A stretch of 64,000 bases of DNA. It comes from Enterobacter bugandensis (lineage in GTDB: Bacteria; Pseudomonadota; Gammaproteobacteria; Enterobacterales; Enterobacteriaceae). Positions 47,302-56,285 of the stretch are shown piece after piece. The notes under the pieces were generated by a model. That model did not search any database. It saw only the letters and a program-made list of their open reading frames with translations, and was not told the origin of the DNA. The stretch spans positions 2,976,001 through 3,040,000 of the forward strand of contig NZ_LT992502.1 in NCBI RefSeq assembly GCF_900324475.1. The letters run 5' to 3'. The stretch's first letter is position 1. Every line of letters begins with the position of its first letter. The translations under genes were made by a program, and so were the position numbers.

Positions 47302-48623
47302 AAACCTATGATTTCATCGGCATTGGTATTGGCCCGTTTAACCTCAGCGTCGCCGCCCTCGCAGAAGGTCTGGACGGCTTTAGCTCGCTGTTCCTTGAGC
47401 GTAAACCGCACTTCTCGTGGCACCCGGGCATGATGGTGCCGGACTGCCACATGCAGACCAGCTTCCTGAAGGATCTGGTCAGCGCCGTGGAGCCGACCAA
47501 CCGCCACAGCTTTCTGAACTACCTGGTGCAGCGCAAAAAGTTCTACCGCTTCCTGACCACCGAGCAGCGCACGGTTTCCCGCGAAGAGTTTGCCGACTAC
47601 CTGTGCTGGGCGGCAGACAACCTCACCAACCTCGCCTTCAGCCAGCAGGTGCAGCAGGTGAGCTTTGATGAGCAACGCGGCCTGTTTGAGGTGGTGACCC
47701 AGCGCGACCGCTTCCTGGCGCGCCACGTCTGCGTGGGGATTGGCAAACAGATCAACCTGCCTGACTGCGTCACGGCGCAGGACGATACCTGCTTCCACGC
47801 CAGCGAGATGATGCTGCGCACGCCGGATCTCGCCGGCAAGCGCGTCACCGTTGTCGGCGGCGGCCAGAGCGGCGCCGACCTGTTCCTGAATATTTTCCGC
47901 GGCGAATGGGGCCAGCCGCTGAGCCTGAATTGGGTCTCGCGCCGCAATAACTACAACGCACTGGATGAAGCCGCCTTTGCTAACGAGTATTTCACGCCGG
48001 AGTACGTGGACAGCTTCTCCACGCTCGGTGAAGAGTCGCGTCGTCAGATGCTGCACGAGCAGAAGATGACCTCCGACGGCATCACCACCGAGTCCCTGCT
48101 GGCGATTTACCGCGCCATGTATCACCGCTTCGAAGTGCTACGTGAAAAACCCTGGGCACACCTGATGCCGTCCCGCTCGGTGACGGCCCTGACGCGTCAG
48201 GAAACCGGACATCGCCTGAGCATTCAGCATCACCTCGACGGCGGCCACGAGCAGCTGGAGAGCGACGTGGTGATTTTTGCCACCGGCTACCGCGCCGTGC
48301 AGCCCGCGTTCCTCGCGCCGCTGTCTCACCGCCTGCATCTGGATGCGGACGAAGCGTTCTGCATTAACAACGATTTCACCCTCGAATGGGACGGTCCGCA
48401 GAGCAACCGCCTGTTCGCCGTGAACGCCGGGATGCACCGTCTCGGCATTGCCGAACCCCAGCTCAGCCTGATGGCCTGGCGCGCGGCGCGAATTCTGAAT
48501 CGCGCACATGCCGACGAGCCGTTTGAACTGGCCACCACCCCTGGCGTTATCCACTGGCGGAGCACCACCAGCCCGGAGAGCAGCCAGGTTTTTAAATCGT
48601 TAGCAAAAACCACTGAGTACTGA
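47298..48623 (+). CDS. iucD: L-lysine N6-monooxygenase IucD
   Basis: IucD uses FAD and NADPH to hydroxylate lysine at N6, the first step in aerobactin synthesis. The 441-residue product has the FAD motif GIGIGPFNLSVAAL at the N-terminus, the NADPH motif VVGGGQSGADLF near residue 185 and the FAD/NADPH ATGYRAVQP motif near 335. Its start overlaps the iucC stop. A 26-base gap with AGGATCAAC leads to iutA. Confidence 0.96.
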   Translation: MKTYDFIGIGIGPFNLSVAALAEGLDGFSSLFLERKPHFSWHPGMMVPDCHMQTSFLKDLVSAVEPTNRHSFLNYLVQRKKFYRFLTTEQRTVSREEFADYLCWAADNLTNLAFSQQVQQVSFDEQRGLFEVVTQRDRFLARHVCVGIGKQINLPDCVTAQDDTCFHASEMMLRTPDLAGKRVTVVGGGQSGADLFLNIFRGEWGQPLSLNWVSRRNNYNALDEAAFANEYFTPEYVDSFSTLGEESRRQMLHEQKMTSDGITTESLLAIYRAMYHRFEVLREKPWAHLMPSRSVTALTRQETGHRLSIQHHLDGGHEQLESDVVIFATGYRAVQPAFLAPLSHRLHLDADEAFCINNDFTLEWDGPQSNRLFAVNAGMHRLGIAEPQLSLMAWRAARILNRAHADEPFELATTPGVIHWRSTTSPESSQVFKSLAKTTEY

Positions 48624-48649
48624 CACACACAATCAGGATCAACATAACA

Positions 48650-50839
48650 ATGAAACGTTCTCATCTTTGGGTTTTAAATCCTTGCTTGCTTGCAATGCTT
48701 TCTACCTCTGCGTGGGCGGAAGAACAAAAGGAAGAAAATATCGTGGTCTCTGCCAGCCGCGCGCACCGCAGCGTGGCCGAGATGGCGCAGACCACCTGGG
48801 TCATTGAACGCTCTGAGATCGAGCAGCAGGTTCAGGGCGGGAAAGAGATTAAAGAGGTGCTGGCGCAGCTGATCCCGGGCATGGACGTCAGCAGCCAGGG
48901 GCGTACCAACTACGGCATGAACCTGCGCGGCCGCTCCATGATGGTGATGGTGGACGGCGTACGCCTGAACTCGTCCCGCAGCGACAGCCGCCAGCTCGAC
49001 TCCATCGACCCGTTCAACATTGACCGCATCGAAGTCATCTCCGGCGCCACGTCATTGTACGGCGGCGGCAGCACCGGCGGCCTGGTGAACATCGTCACCA
49101 AAAAGGGCCAGCCGGAGACCGAAGTTGAGTTCCAGACCGGAGCAAAAAGCGGGTTTAACAGCCACAATGACCACGATGAGAACGTGTCGGCTGCGGTCAG
49201 CGGCGGCAATGACAACGCCTCCGGTCGTCTGTCGGTGTCGTATCAGCGCTACGGCGGCTGGTATGACGGCAACGGCGACGAGGTGATCATCGACAACACC
49301 CAGACCGGCCTCCAGTATTCCGACCGTATTGATGTGATGGGAACAGGCACCCTCAACATCGACGATCACCAGCAGCTGCAGCTCACTACCCAGTACTACA
49401 AGAGCGAATCCGACGGCAAGCATGGGCTGTATCTCGGGAAGAACTTCTCGGCGGTAACGGGCGATGCCACCGCGTACAACAAGGATAATCTCGACTCTGA
49501 CCGCGTGCCGGGCACCGAGCGCCATCTGATTAACCTGCAGTACTCCAATACTGATTTCTGGGGCCAGGATCTGGTCGCGCAGATTTACTACCGTGACGAG
49601 AGCCTGACCTACTACCCGTTCCCGACCCTGACCAAAGGCGTGGTGAGCAGCATCGGCGCGTCGCAGCAGAAAACCGATTTTTACGGCGGCAAGCTGACGC
49701 TGAACAGCAAGCCGGTGGACGATTTGACGCTGACCTGGGGTGTCGATGCCGACCACGAAACGTTCGATGCCAACCAGCAGTTCTTTGACCTGAGCAAAGC
49801 GGCGGCGAGCGGCGGCATGGAGCTGGACAACGCCTACAACGTGGGCCGTTATCCTGGCTACAGCATCACCAACCTCGCTCCGTTCCTGCAGGCGAGCTAT
49901 GACATTGACGCCATCACTCTGAGCGGCGGCGTGCGCTACCAGTACACCGAAAACAAGGTGGATGATTTTGTTGGCTACGCCCAGCAGCAAGCCATCGCCA
50001 CCGGGAAAGCCACCTCCGCCGACGCGGTGCCGGGCGGGAAAACCGATTACAACAACTTCCTGTTTAACGCCGGGATCCTCGGTCGTCTGACCGAACAGCA
50101 GCAGCTGTGGTTTAACTTCTCCCAGGGCTTTGAAATTCCTGACCTGGCGAAGTACTACGGCTCCGGCACCTACCAACTCAGCAACGGCCACTATCGCCTG
50201 CTGAACAGCGTAAACGTCAACGACTCAACGCTGGACGGCATCAAGGTCAACGCCTACGAGCTGGGCTGGCGCTTCACCGGTGACAACCTGCGCACGCAGG
50301 TCGCGGCGTATTACTCGCTCTCGGATAAAACCATCACCATCAACAAGACAGATATGACCATCAACCTGGAAGACGACAAGCGTCGTATCTACGGGATTGA
50401 AGGCCAGGTGGACTATTTCTTCACCGACAGCGACTGGAGCACCGGCGCGAACTTTAACGCCATCAAGTCTGAAACCCGCGAAAACGGGAAGTGGGAGAAG
50501 CTGACGGTCGACAGCGCCAGCCCGTCGAAAGCCAGCGCATGGGTCAACTGGGCGCCGGGCGACTGGACCCTGCGCGTGCAGAGCACGCAGACCTTTGACG
50601 TGTCTGACGCCGACGGCAAGAAGATCGATGGCTATAACACGGTCGATTTCCTGGGCAGCTACGCCCTGCCGGTGGGGAAAGTCAGCTTCAGCGTGGAAAA
50701 CCTGCTGGACAAAGACTACACCACCGCCTGGGGCCAGCGCGCGCCGGGGCTGTATAGCCCAACCTACGGTGCACCGGGCCTGTACACCTATAAAGGCCGC
50801 GGACGTACGTTTGGTCTGAACTACTCCGTACTGTTCTGA
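48650..50839 (+). CDS. iutA: Ferric aerobactin TonB-dependent receptor IutA
   Basis: IutA imports ferric aerobactin (and cloacin DF13) through the outer membrane with TonB energy. The 729-residue product has a signal peptide ending AWA, a TonB box (EENIVVSAS), a plug domain (VDGVRLNSSR, VISGATSLYGGGSTGGLVNIVTKKG) and a 22-strand barrel with the terminal Phe (LNYSVLF). Length matches the known 732 closely. It is last in the operon. Confidence 0.96.
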   Translation: MKRSHLWVLNPCLLAMLSTSAWAEEQKEENIVVSASRAHRSVAEMAQTTWVIERSEIEQQVQGGKEIKEVLAQLIPGMDVSSQGRTNYGMNLRGRSMMVMVDGVRLNSSRSDSRQLDSIDPFNIDRIEVISGATSLYGGGSTGGLVNIVTKKGQPETEVEFQTGAKSGFNSHNDHDENVSAAVSGGNDNASGRLSVSYQRYGGWYDGNGDEVIIDNTQTGLQYSDRIDVMGTGTLNIDDHQQLQLTTQYYKSESDGKHGLYLGKNFSAVTGDATAYNKDNLDSDRVPGTERHLINLQYSNTDFWGQDLVAQIYYRDESLTYYPFPTLTKGVVSSIGASQQKTDFYGGKLTLNSKPVDDLTLTWGVDADHETFDANQQFFDLSKAAASGGMELDNAYNVGRYPGYSITNLAPFLQASYDIDAITLSGGVRYQYTENKVDDFVGYAQQQAIATGKATSADAVPGGKTDYNNFLFNAGILGRLTEQQQLWFNFSQGFEIPDLAKYYGSGTYQLSNGHYRLLNSVNVNDSTLDGIKVNAYELGWRFTGDNLRTQVAAYYSLSDKTITINKTDMTINLEDDKRRIYGIEGQVDYFFTDSDWSTGANFNAIKSETRENGKWEKLTVDSASPSKASAWVNWAPGDWTLRVQSTQTFDVSDADGKKIDGYNTVDFLGSYALPVGKVSFSVENLLDKDYTTAWGQRAPGLYSPTYGAPGLYTYKGRGRTFGLNYSVLF

Positions 50840-50845
50840 TCCTTC

Positions 50846-50865
50846 GCGCCGCCTGCGGGCGGCGC
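50846..50865 (+). terminator. GC-rich hairpin after iutA
   Basis: GCGCCGCC and GGCGGCGC form an 8-base-pair stem 6 bases after the iutA stop. The following ATTTCGTTG is only a weak T-run. Confidence 0.65.
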
Positions 50866-50955
50866 ATTTCGTTGTGTAATTTCAACGCGAATTTGCTATA
50901 AAATCAGCGATTTGCTGAAATAGTCGGCAAACGAACAAAAAGCGCGTTTTCCCCT

Positions 50956-50984
50956 TTGACAAGGCGTACCGAGGTCGATAATAT
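50956..50984 (+). promoter_or_regulatory. Promoter of the first tRNA-Asn gene
   Basis: TTGACA (50956-50961), a 17-base spacer and TAATAT (50979-50984) are followed by the GC-rich discriminator GCGCC typical of stringently controlled stable RNA promoters. The same arrangement recurs at 57477-57505. Confidence 0.8.
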
Positions 50985-51002
50985 GCGCCTCGTTCACACG
51001 AT

Positions 51003-51078
51003 TCCTCTGTAGTTCAGTCGGTAGAACGGCGGACTGTTAATCCGTATGTCACTGGTTCGAGTCCAGTCAGAGGAGCCA
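51003..51078 (+). tRNA. asnT: tRNA-Asn (GTT)
   Basis: The 76-base gene starts TCCTCTGTAGTTCAGTCGG and ends with encoded GCCA. Anticodon GTT is at 51036-51038, acceptor stem TCCTCTG/CAGAGGA pairs perfectly, and the T-loop GGTTCGAGTCC is standard. It is identical to the copy at 57524. Its 3' end holds the CAGAGGAGCCA sequence used as attachment site by enteric asn-tRNA islands. The symbol follows the E. coli order after mtfA. Confidence 0.97.
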
Positions 51079-51086
51079 AATTTGAA

Positions 51087-51109
51087 AAGCCTGCTTTTAA
51101 AGCAGGCTT
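51087..51109 (+). terminator. Terminator of the first tRNA-Asn
   Basis: AAGCCTGCTTT and AAAGCAGGCTT form a stem followed by TTTGCTTTT. Confidence 0.85.
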
Positions 51110-51170
51110 TTTGCTTTTCATTTTCCCCTCCGCATCGGGAGAATTTCGGAGCCAGGTTGAGGTCCCCCCA

Positions 51171-52130
51171 TCATGGCTTCATAACAATACGGCCAAGCGG
51201 TTTCGCTGTCTCGGCGTATTCATGGGCCGCGGCGGCGTTAGCCAGGGGGAAGATGCGATCAATGACAACCCTGATGCGCCCTGCCGCTTCAGCCTGCAAC
51301 ATCTCGTCCACGCTTGCCCGAACCTCAGGCCTTTCAAAAAGGGGGCCCATGAATACCCCCATGAGCGTCTGGTTAGACTGCATTGCCGGCCATAAGTCGG
51401 CTGTCAGGCTGCCACCGCCCGCATTACCGACGAAAACGAGACGCCCTTCCGGCGCGAGTGCAGAAAGCGACGCAGGCAACGTCGTCCCTACCGGATCGAT
51501 GACGAGGTTAACACCGGTGCCGCGGGTGACCTGTAGGACACTCTCCACGACGTTATTCTCTACACGATCCACAACATGATCGGCCCCCAGTTCCAGCAAC
51601 CGGTTTTTTCGCTGCGTTCCGCTTGCCACGGCGATGACCGTCGCGCCAGCTTGTGAGGCAAGCTGAACGGCCGCGAGCCCCACGCCACCCGCTGCTGCCT
51701 GAATCAGAACGGTTTCTCCGTGCCGGAGCATGCCTCGTGTGAAGAGGCAGTGATATGCGGTTCCAAAGGAGATCGGTACCACCGCCGCTTCTGCTGCATC
51801 CACTCCGTCTGGTATAAGCCAGGTTCGTTCCTCAGGCACAGCCCAACGTTCCGCATGCGATCCCTGCATGCTAAAAGCAGTCACTCTGTCTCCAACCTTG
51901 CGGCTACGGACTTTCGACCCGACGGCAACCACCGTCCCCGCAGCCGCGTAGCCAACAATCCATGAAGGAAAAGGCGGCGGAGTTGAACGTCGGTTGATCA
52001 GATCTCCCCCTTCAATTGAGATAGCCTCGACAGAAATCAGGACATCGTCAGGCCCTGCGACCGGATCCGGAACATCGACATATTGCAGGACGCCGGGAGC
52101 GCCTTCCACGTCATAAACCGCTGCCTTCAT
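51171..52130 (-). CDS. Zinc-independent quinone oxidoreductase-like dehydrogenase
   Basis: This 319-residue medium-chain dehydrogenase/reductase of the quinone oxidoreductase (Qor) group has the NADPH-binding AAAGGVGLAAVQLASQAGATVIAVASG near residue 145 and lacks the structural-zinc cysteine cluster. Substrate is unknown; quinone or enone reduction is usual for the group. It lies in the islet between an intact and a decayed tRNA-Asn, downstream of ridA on the same strand and divergent from a LysR gene. About 48 bases separate it from ridA, so the two may be one operon. Confidence 0.85.
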   Translation of the reverse strand: MKAAVYDVEGAPGVLQYVDVPDPVAGPDDVLISVEAISIEGGDLINRRSTPPPFPSWIVGYAAAGTVVAVGSKVRSRKVGDRVTAFSMQGSHAERWAVPEERTWLIPDGVDAAEAAVVPISFGTAYHCLFTRGMLRHGETVLIQAAAGGVGLAAVQLASQAGATVIAVASGTQRKNRLLELGADHVVDRVENNVVESVLQVTRGTGVNLVIDPVGTTLPASLSALAPEGRLVFVGNAGGGSLTADLWPAMQSNQTLMGVFMGPLFERPEVRASVDEMLQAEAAGRIRVVIDRIFPLANAAAAHEYAETAKPLGRIVMKP

Positions 52131-52178
52131 AAATTTTCCTCTGACTTACCTTTTGACCGTCGGAAAGATCCGTAACGC

Positions 52179-52568
52179 TCAGGGTAGCCTGGCAATCACC
52201 TTTATCTCAAACTTGAATCCGTACAGCCACGTCACGCCGATCCCGGTCAGCGTCGGATAAGGTGCTTCCCCCCAATAGTCTGGCAGGACACTCCAGATAG
52301 CGTCGAGGTTTGACTCGGGATCGACAACAAAAAGGGTAACGTCAACCACGTCATCGAACGTGCAGCCCGCAGCCGTGAGAACAGCATTAAGGTTATCAAA
52401 CGCCAGACGGATCTGCGCTTTTATATCCTCTTCAGGCGAACCATCTTCCCGGCTACCCACCTGCCCCGAAACAAACAAGAAGCCATCAGATTTGATGGCG
52501 GGTGAATAGCGATTGCGCTCATAGAGCGCCTGGCGTCCGAAGGGAAAAACGGCTTCGCGTGTTGTCAT
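52179..52568 (-). CDS. RidA/YjgF-family protein
   Basis: This 129-residue trimeric-type protein belongs to the RidA superfamily (deaminates reactive enamine/imine intermediates in many members). It has YSPAIKSDGFLFVSGQVG and the mid-chain LNAVLTAAGCTFDDVVDVTLFVVD. The catalytic Arg expected in RidA proper near residue 105 (xRxxxx) is not evident (region PTLTGIGVTWLYG), so it is a divergent subgroup. It is divergent from the LysR gene with only about 140 bases between starts. Confidence 0.82.
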   Translation of the reverse strand: MTTREAVFPFGRQALYERNRYSPAIKSDGFLFVSGQVGSREDGSPEEDIKAQIRLAFDNLNAVLTAAGCTFDDVVDVTLFVVDPESNLDAIWSVLPDYWGEAPYPTLTGIGVTWLYGFKFEIKVIARLP

Positions 52569-52665
52569 ATGTGTACCTTTGTAATGGGGCGAACTCTGCC
52601 CGGTGAACGTAAAGAGACTTTACAGCTGCTGAAGCAGAGGGATAAACAGGCGACTTTGTCCATCA

Positions 52666-52686
52666 TTGTTTGTAATATCCAAACAA
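52666..52686. promoter_or_regulatory. Candidate LysR operator
   Basis: TTGTTTG-TAATATC-CAAACAA has perfect 7-base arms and contains a T-N11-A core, the LysR-type recognition pattern. It lies in the divergent ridA/LysR promoter region, 24 bases upstream of the LysR start. Confidence 0.6.
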
Positions 52687-52709
52687 TCGGTGAAAAGAGA
52701 GGACATGGG

Positions 52710-53630
52710 ATGGATCGTTTTGATGCGATGCGCGCCTTTGCTCGCGTGGTGGAGGCAGGCAGCTTCACAAAGGCTGCCCAAACGCTCCATATGAGCAAAA
52801 CCACGGTGACGCAGCTTATTCAGCAGCTGGAAGCGCGCCTGCGCGTCAAGCTGCTCCATCGCACCACCCGCAGGCTCGGCGTCACTCCCGATGGCGCGGT
52901 CTACTACGAGCGCGTTATCCGCCTGCTGGCGGACATGGAAGATGCAGAAAACAGCCTGTCCAGTGCGGCGATGACGCCCAGGGGACGCCTAAGGGTGGAT
53001 GTGCCCACTCCTCTCGCCCGCCTTGTGCTGGTGCCCGCGCTACCGGCTTTTCACGCGCGCTACCCTGATATCCAGTTTGACATGGGCGTAAGTGACCGGG
53101 TGGTGGATCTGATCGGCGACAACGTGGATTGCGTCCTGCGGGGTGGCGAAATCAATGACCAGTCACTGATCGCGCGCCATGTCGGCGATTTGCAAATCGG
53201 TGTTTACGTCGCACCGAGTTATGTGGAACGCCTCGGTGCCCCCGCGCATCCGCGAGAGCTGGAAAACACGGACCATCGCATCGTGGGATTCTTGTCCTCA
53301 CGCACCGGTAAGATTGATCCTCTGGTACTGCGCTGTGAGAGTGAACGCATTGAAATTACGGGCAACTATGTGCTTGCTGTGGATGATGGCAATGCTTACC
53401 TCGAAGCTGGGCTAGCGGGATTGGGCGTGATTGCGCTGCCGGTCTATATGGCGGCAGCACATCAGGCTCGCGGTGCCTTGATTCCGCTATTTGAACGCTG
53501 GCGTATTGCTCCAATGCCCCTGTACCTGGCATTCCCGCCTAACCGCCATGTCAACGCTAAACTGCGCGTTTTTATTGACTGGATCGTTGAGTTGATGCAG
53601 CAGCATGTCCCTACTTCTACCATTAAGTGA
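52710..53630 (+). CDS. LysR-family transcriptional regulator of the ridA-oxidoreductase islet
   Basis: This 306-residue LysR protein has the N-terminal helix-turn-helix (MDRFDAMRAFARVVEAGSF, MSKTTVTQLIQQLEARLRVKLLHRTTRR) and an effector-binding domain (LRVDVPTPLARLVLVPALP). The start at ATG 52710 follows AGAGG by about eight bases and gives the usual length; the frame is open for 47 more codons upstream. Divergent placement next to a palindrome suggests it controls ridA and the oxidoreductase. Confidence 0.87.
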   Translation: MDRFDAMRAFARVVEAGSFTKAAQTLHMSKTTVTQLIQQLEARLRVKLLHRTTRRLGVTPDGAVYYERVIRLLADMEDAENSLSSAAMTPRGRLRVDVPTPLARLVLVPALPAFHARYPDIQFDMGVSDRVVDLIGDNVDCVLRGGEINDQSLIARHVGDLQIGVYVAPSYVERLGAPAHPRELENTDHRIVGFLSSRTGKIDPLVLRCESERIEITGNYVLAVDDGNAYLEAGLAGLGVIALPVYMAAAHQARGALIPLFERWRIAPMPLYLAFPPNRHVNAKLRVFIDWIVELMQQHVPTSTIK

Positions 53631-53708
53631 CTACATCTATTCGCTCATCACCGCCGATTGGTGGTCATTCAGGCGGTTTTGACAGAAAGGGAAATATTTA
53701 TTTGTCTG

Positions 53709-53777
53709 TTACTGGCAAAGTCGAACCCATTCAGAGGAGCCATTTTTGAAAAGCCTGCTTTTGAAGCCGGCTTTTTG
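53709..53777 (+). pseudogene. Decayed tRNA-Asn 3' end with its terminator
   Basis: TCAGAGGAGCCA (53731-53742) is identical to the last 12 bases of tRNA-Asn, preceded by a diverged T-arm (TTACTGG...TCGAACCC) and followed by the same TTTTTGAAAAGCCTGCTTTT terminator context with two substitutions in the second arm. The 5' half of the tRNA is missing. It is either a tRNA remnant or the far attachment end of an old asn-tRNA insertion. Confidence 0.7.
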
Positions 53778-53790
53778 CATCTGTGACCCA

Positions 53791-55077
53791 CTAATAGTTA
53801 CCAAGCGGATTCTTTTCACAGGCAATACCGCAAATGCCCTCAAGTTCGGCTTCGAGTGTTTTAACCAACGATTGAAGATAGTCTGGCCCTTCCTGATACT
53901 GGCGACGTTGTAACTGGTATTCTTCGGTAGAGAGCAAAGTTAATCGTTCTTTGACTCGCTCACCGCATGACGCTATCTCTTCAATAAAATCAATATCATA
54001 AAATGGAAGAATTTCTTTAGTTTTGTTATTAAAAACGATGACTTTGACGCTATGAGCATCCAGAACTTCAATGAATTTTTTATCACAGGTTAAGATTGCG
54101 GGAAAAAAGAATGCCGCGTTTTTATCAATATTTAAGGTAATAACAAATTCGAGAAAGCGCTGATGGCGAAGATCCCAGGCCATACCTCTAACGTACTCCC
54201 AAAATCCCGCCGTATTACGGTTCACTTTGTGAAAAAAGGCTTCCTTAGAACCATTTTCAAAAAAACGCTTAGCGAGCAAAATCTCTCTAATGCCAAAGAA
54301 ATGGGCTTCATTGTGAGTAAATTCTAGCAGTTCGAGTAATTTTTCCTGCACCTGCTTAGCACTTGTTTTTGGGTTCCGCAGGTGAATCGCGCACATTTTT
54401 AACACATATACATATAAGCGATTATAGTCACGAGCCAGCTCTTCCATTAGCGACTTATTTATAAACTCATAATTTTTACGTGCCATATATTGCTGCGTTT
54501 TAGCTATAATTTCCTGTTCAGACACATTAAATTTTAACTGCCTATGCTGCTGCCAAGCCGCAACATCCAGGTTGCGTAACATCTCATAAGCTCTAATGCG
54601 TTCGAAGATTTTTTCCTGTTTATTGAGATCGCTAAAATTACAAAGATTTTCGAGTTCATACAGCAAAGGATCAACATTGACTTCCTCTCTGGCGATGAAG
54701 TCAAAAATTTCTTCAAAATCATCGGGAAGTCGCGATCTTTGCCCTTCAAAGAAAGGCTTAAGATAACTTAATACCTGCGTATCGAGCGAGATAGAATAGT
54801 CGATGGGAAATGTAACGCGGTTACCAGAGATAAACATTTCTCTGAATATGTCTGGTGTAAGAATAAACACATGCGGCGTTTTGAATAAGCTACGCACGGC
54901 AGAACCACTGCTGAAGTTCCTGTTAACCGATAAGCCCGGAGTCGCACCTTTCTCCGCTGCAAAAATGAAGGTATAATCGTCAAGATAGTGGTAATAGAGT
55001 GCATATTGTTGAACAGCTGCCTCAAGATTTCCTGAGTGGCAGATATCATAAATAAAATCATGAATAACATTTGCCAT
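53791..55077 (-). CDS. Uncharacterised AT-rich protein, possible PIN-like nuclease
   Basis: I do not recognise this 428-residue soluble protein. It has no signal peptide or membrane helix. Codon use is clearly AT-richer than the flanks, a sign of transfer. A strand-then-Asp segment SLDTQVLSYL (D99) looks like strand 1 of a PIN nuclease, with acidic residues in LLYELENLC (E141, E143), WDLRHQRFLEF (D302) and AILTCDKKF (D332) in positions like the other PIN carboxylates. The middle ~130 residues are helical. This reading is an inference and the fold is unproven. GGGAGGG lies just before ATG 55077. It sits between the decayed tRNA-Asn and cbl. Confidence 0.75.
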   Translation of the reverse strand: MANVIHDFIYDICHSGNLEAAVQQYALYYHYLDDYTFIFAAEKGATPGLSVNRNFSSGSAVRSLFKTPHVFILTPDIFREMFISGNRVTFPIDYSISLDTQVLSYLKPFFEGQRSRLPDDFEEIFDFIAREEVNVDPLLYELENLCNFSDLNKQEKIFERIRAYEMLRNLDVAAWQQHRQLKFNVSEQEIIAKTQQYMARKNYEFINKSLMEELARDYNRLYVYVLKMCAIHLRNPKTSAKQVQEKLLELLEFTHNEAHFFGIREILLAKRFFENGSKEAFFHKVNRNTAGFWEYVRGMAWDLRHQRFLEFVITLNIDKNAAFFFPAILTCDKKFIEVLDAHSVKVIVFNNKTKEILPFYDIDFIEEIASCGERVKERLTLLSTEEYQLQRRQYQEGPDYLQSLVKTLEAELEGICGIACEKNPLGNY

Positions 55078-55238
55078 TGTGCCCTCCCGGCATCGACCTA
55101 GCCTCCATTTTTAACACGCCTAAGCTTTTGCTATCAATATTCAGTATTTATTCCTGCATGCATACTTCATAAAATTTATGCCGCGATACTAACGCACCGG
55201 GCATAAACGATAACAGACTGCTTGTCTAAGTTGGATTA

Positions 55239-56189
55239 TTAAATCTGATAATCAATCGCCACTTCTTCCGGCTCCATTACCTGGCGTTTGATCTCATCCA
55301 CCGACAGCCCGGCATTGCACAGCTCGATAAAGCGCCACACATAGTTGCGCTGCAGCTGCCCGCGCTTCAGGCCCAGCCACACTGTATTGGCGTCAAACAG
55401 ATGCCGCGTATCCAGGCGCACCAGGTTCCCGTCTTCGCGTTCTCCGCTGGACTGTTCCGCCACCAGGCCAATGCCCAGGCCCAGCTCGACGTAGGTTTTG
55501 ATCACGTCAGAGTCCTGCGCGCTCAGCACGATGTCCGGCGTTAATCCTTTACGGTTGAAGGCCTCGTCTATGCGCGAGCGTCCGGTTATGCCCTGGCGAT
55601 ACGTAATCAGCGGCCATTTCGCGATCGCTTCCAGCGTCAGTGGTGAAACCTGATTCAACGGATGATCGAGCGGGAGCAACAGGCTGTGGTACCAGCGGAA
55701 CCAGGGGAAGGCCACCAGCAGCGGGTCGTTGCTCAACCGCTCGCTGGCAATGCCGATGTCTGCCCCACCGTTTTGCAGCAGCACTTCAATTTCCTGCGGC
55801 GTGCCCTGGATAAGCTCCAGACGGACGTCAGGGAAAAGTTCGCGGAAGGCTTTAATCACCGGCGGCAGGCTGTAGCGCGCCTGGGTGTGGGTGGTGGCGA
55901 TGGTGAGCACGCCCGAGGCATCGTTGGTGAAGAGATCCGCCAGACGCCGCACGTTGCTGGCTTCGTTGAGGATCCGCTCAGCGATGGTGAGCAATGCTTT
56001 ACCCGGCTCCGTCATGCCGAGCAGCCGCTTGCCGCGGCGGATAAAGATCTCTATGCCCAGCTCCTCTTCCAGCTCGCGGATATGGCGGCTGACGCCGGAC
56101 TGAGAGGTATAAAGCATATTGGCGACCTCGGTCAGGTTGTAGTCCCGCCTGGCCGCCTCACGGATAATTTTAAGTTGCTGGAAATTCAC
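55239..56189 (-). CDS. cbl: LysR-type sulfur regulator Cbl
   Basis: Cbl activates genes for use of organosulfur compounds (ssu, tau) when sulfate is short; its effector is adenosine 5'-phosphosulfate. The 316-residue product matches E. coli Cbl in length and sequence, with the N-terminal MNFQQLKIIREAARRDYNLTEVANML helix-turn-helix region and conserved effector-domain segments. It lies downstream of nac on the same strand with about 96 bases between. Confidence 0.96.
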   Translation of the reverse strand: MNFQQLKIIREAARRDYNLTEVANMLYTSQSGVSRHIRELEEELGIEIFIRRGKRLLGMTEPGKALLTIAERILNEASNVRRLADLFTNDASGVLTIATTHTQARYSLPPVIKAFRELFPDVRLELIQGTPQEIEVLLQNGGADIGIASERLSNDPLLVAFPWFRWYHSLLLPLDHPLNQVSPLTLEAIAKWPLITYRQGITGRSRIDEAFNRKGLTPDIVLSAQDSDVIKTYVELGLGIGLVAEQSSGEREDGNLVRLDTRHLFDANTVWLGLKRGQLQRNYVWRFIELCNAGLSVDEIKRQVMEPEEVAIDYQI

Positions 56190-56285
56190 GATTCACTCCG
56201 GCGCATCTGACATAGCTCTATTGTTAGAGTCAGCCGAGCTGCAGAACAAATAATAAAAACCAGCATCTTATGCTTTTCTGGAATA

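Noticed and set aside
49052..50191. 379-codon minus-strand frame inside iutA
   Set aside because: Antisense shadow of a high-GC gene with no start signals or domain.
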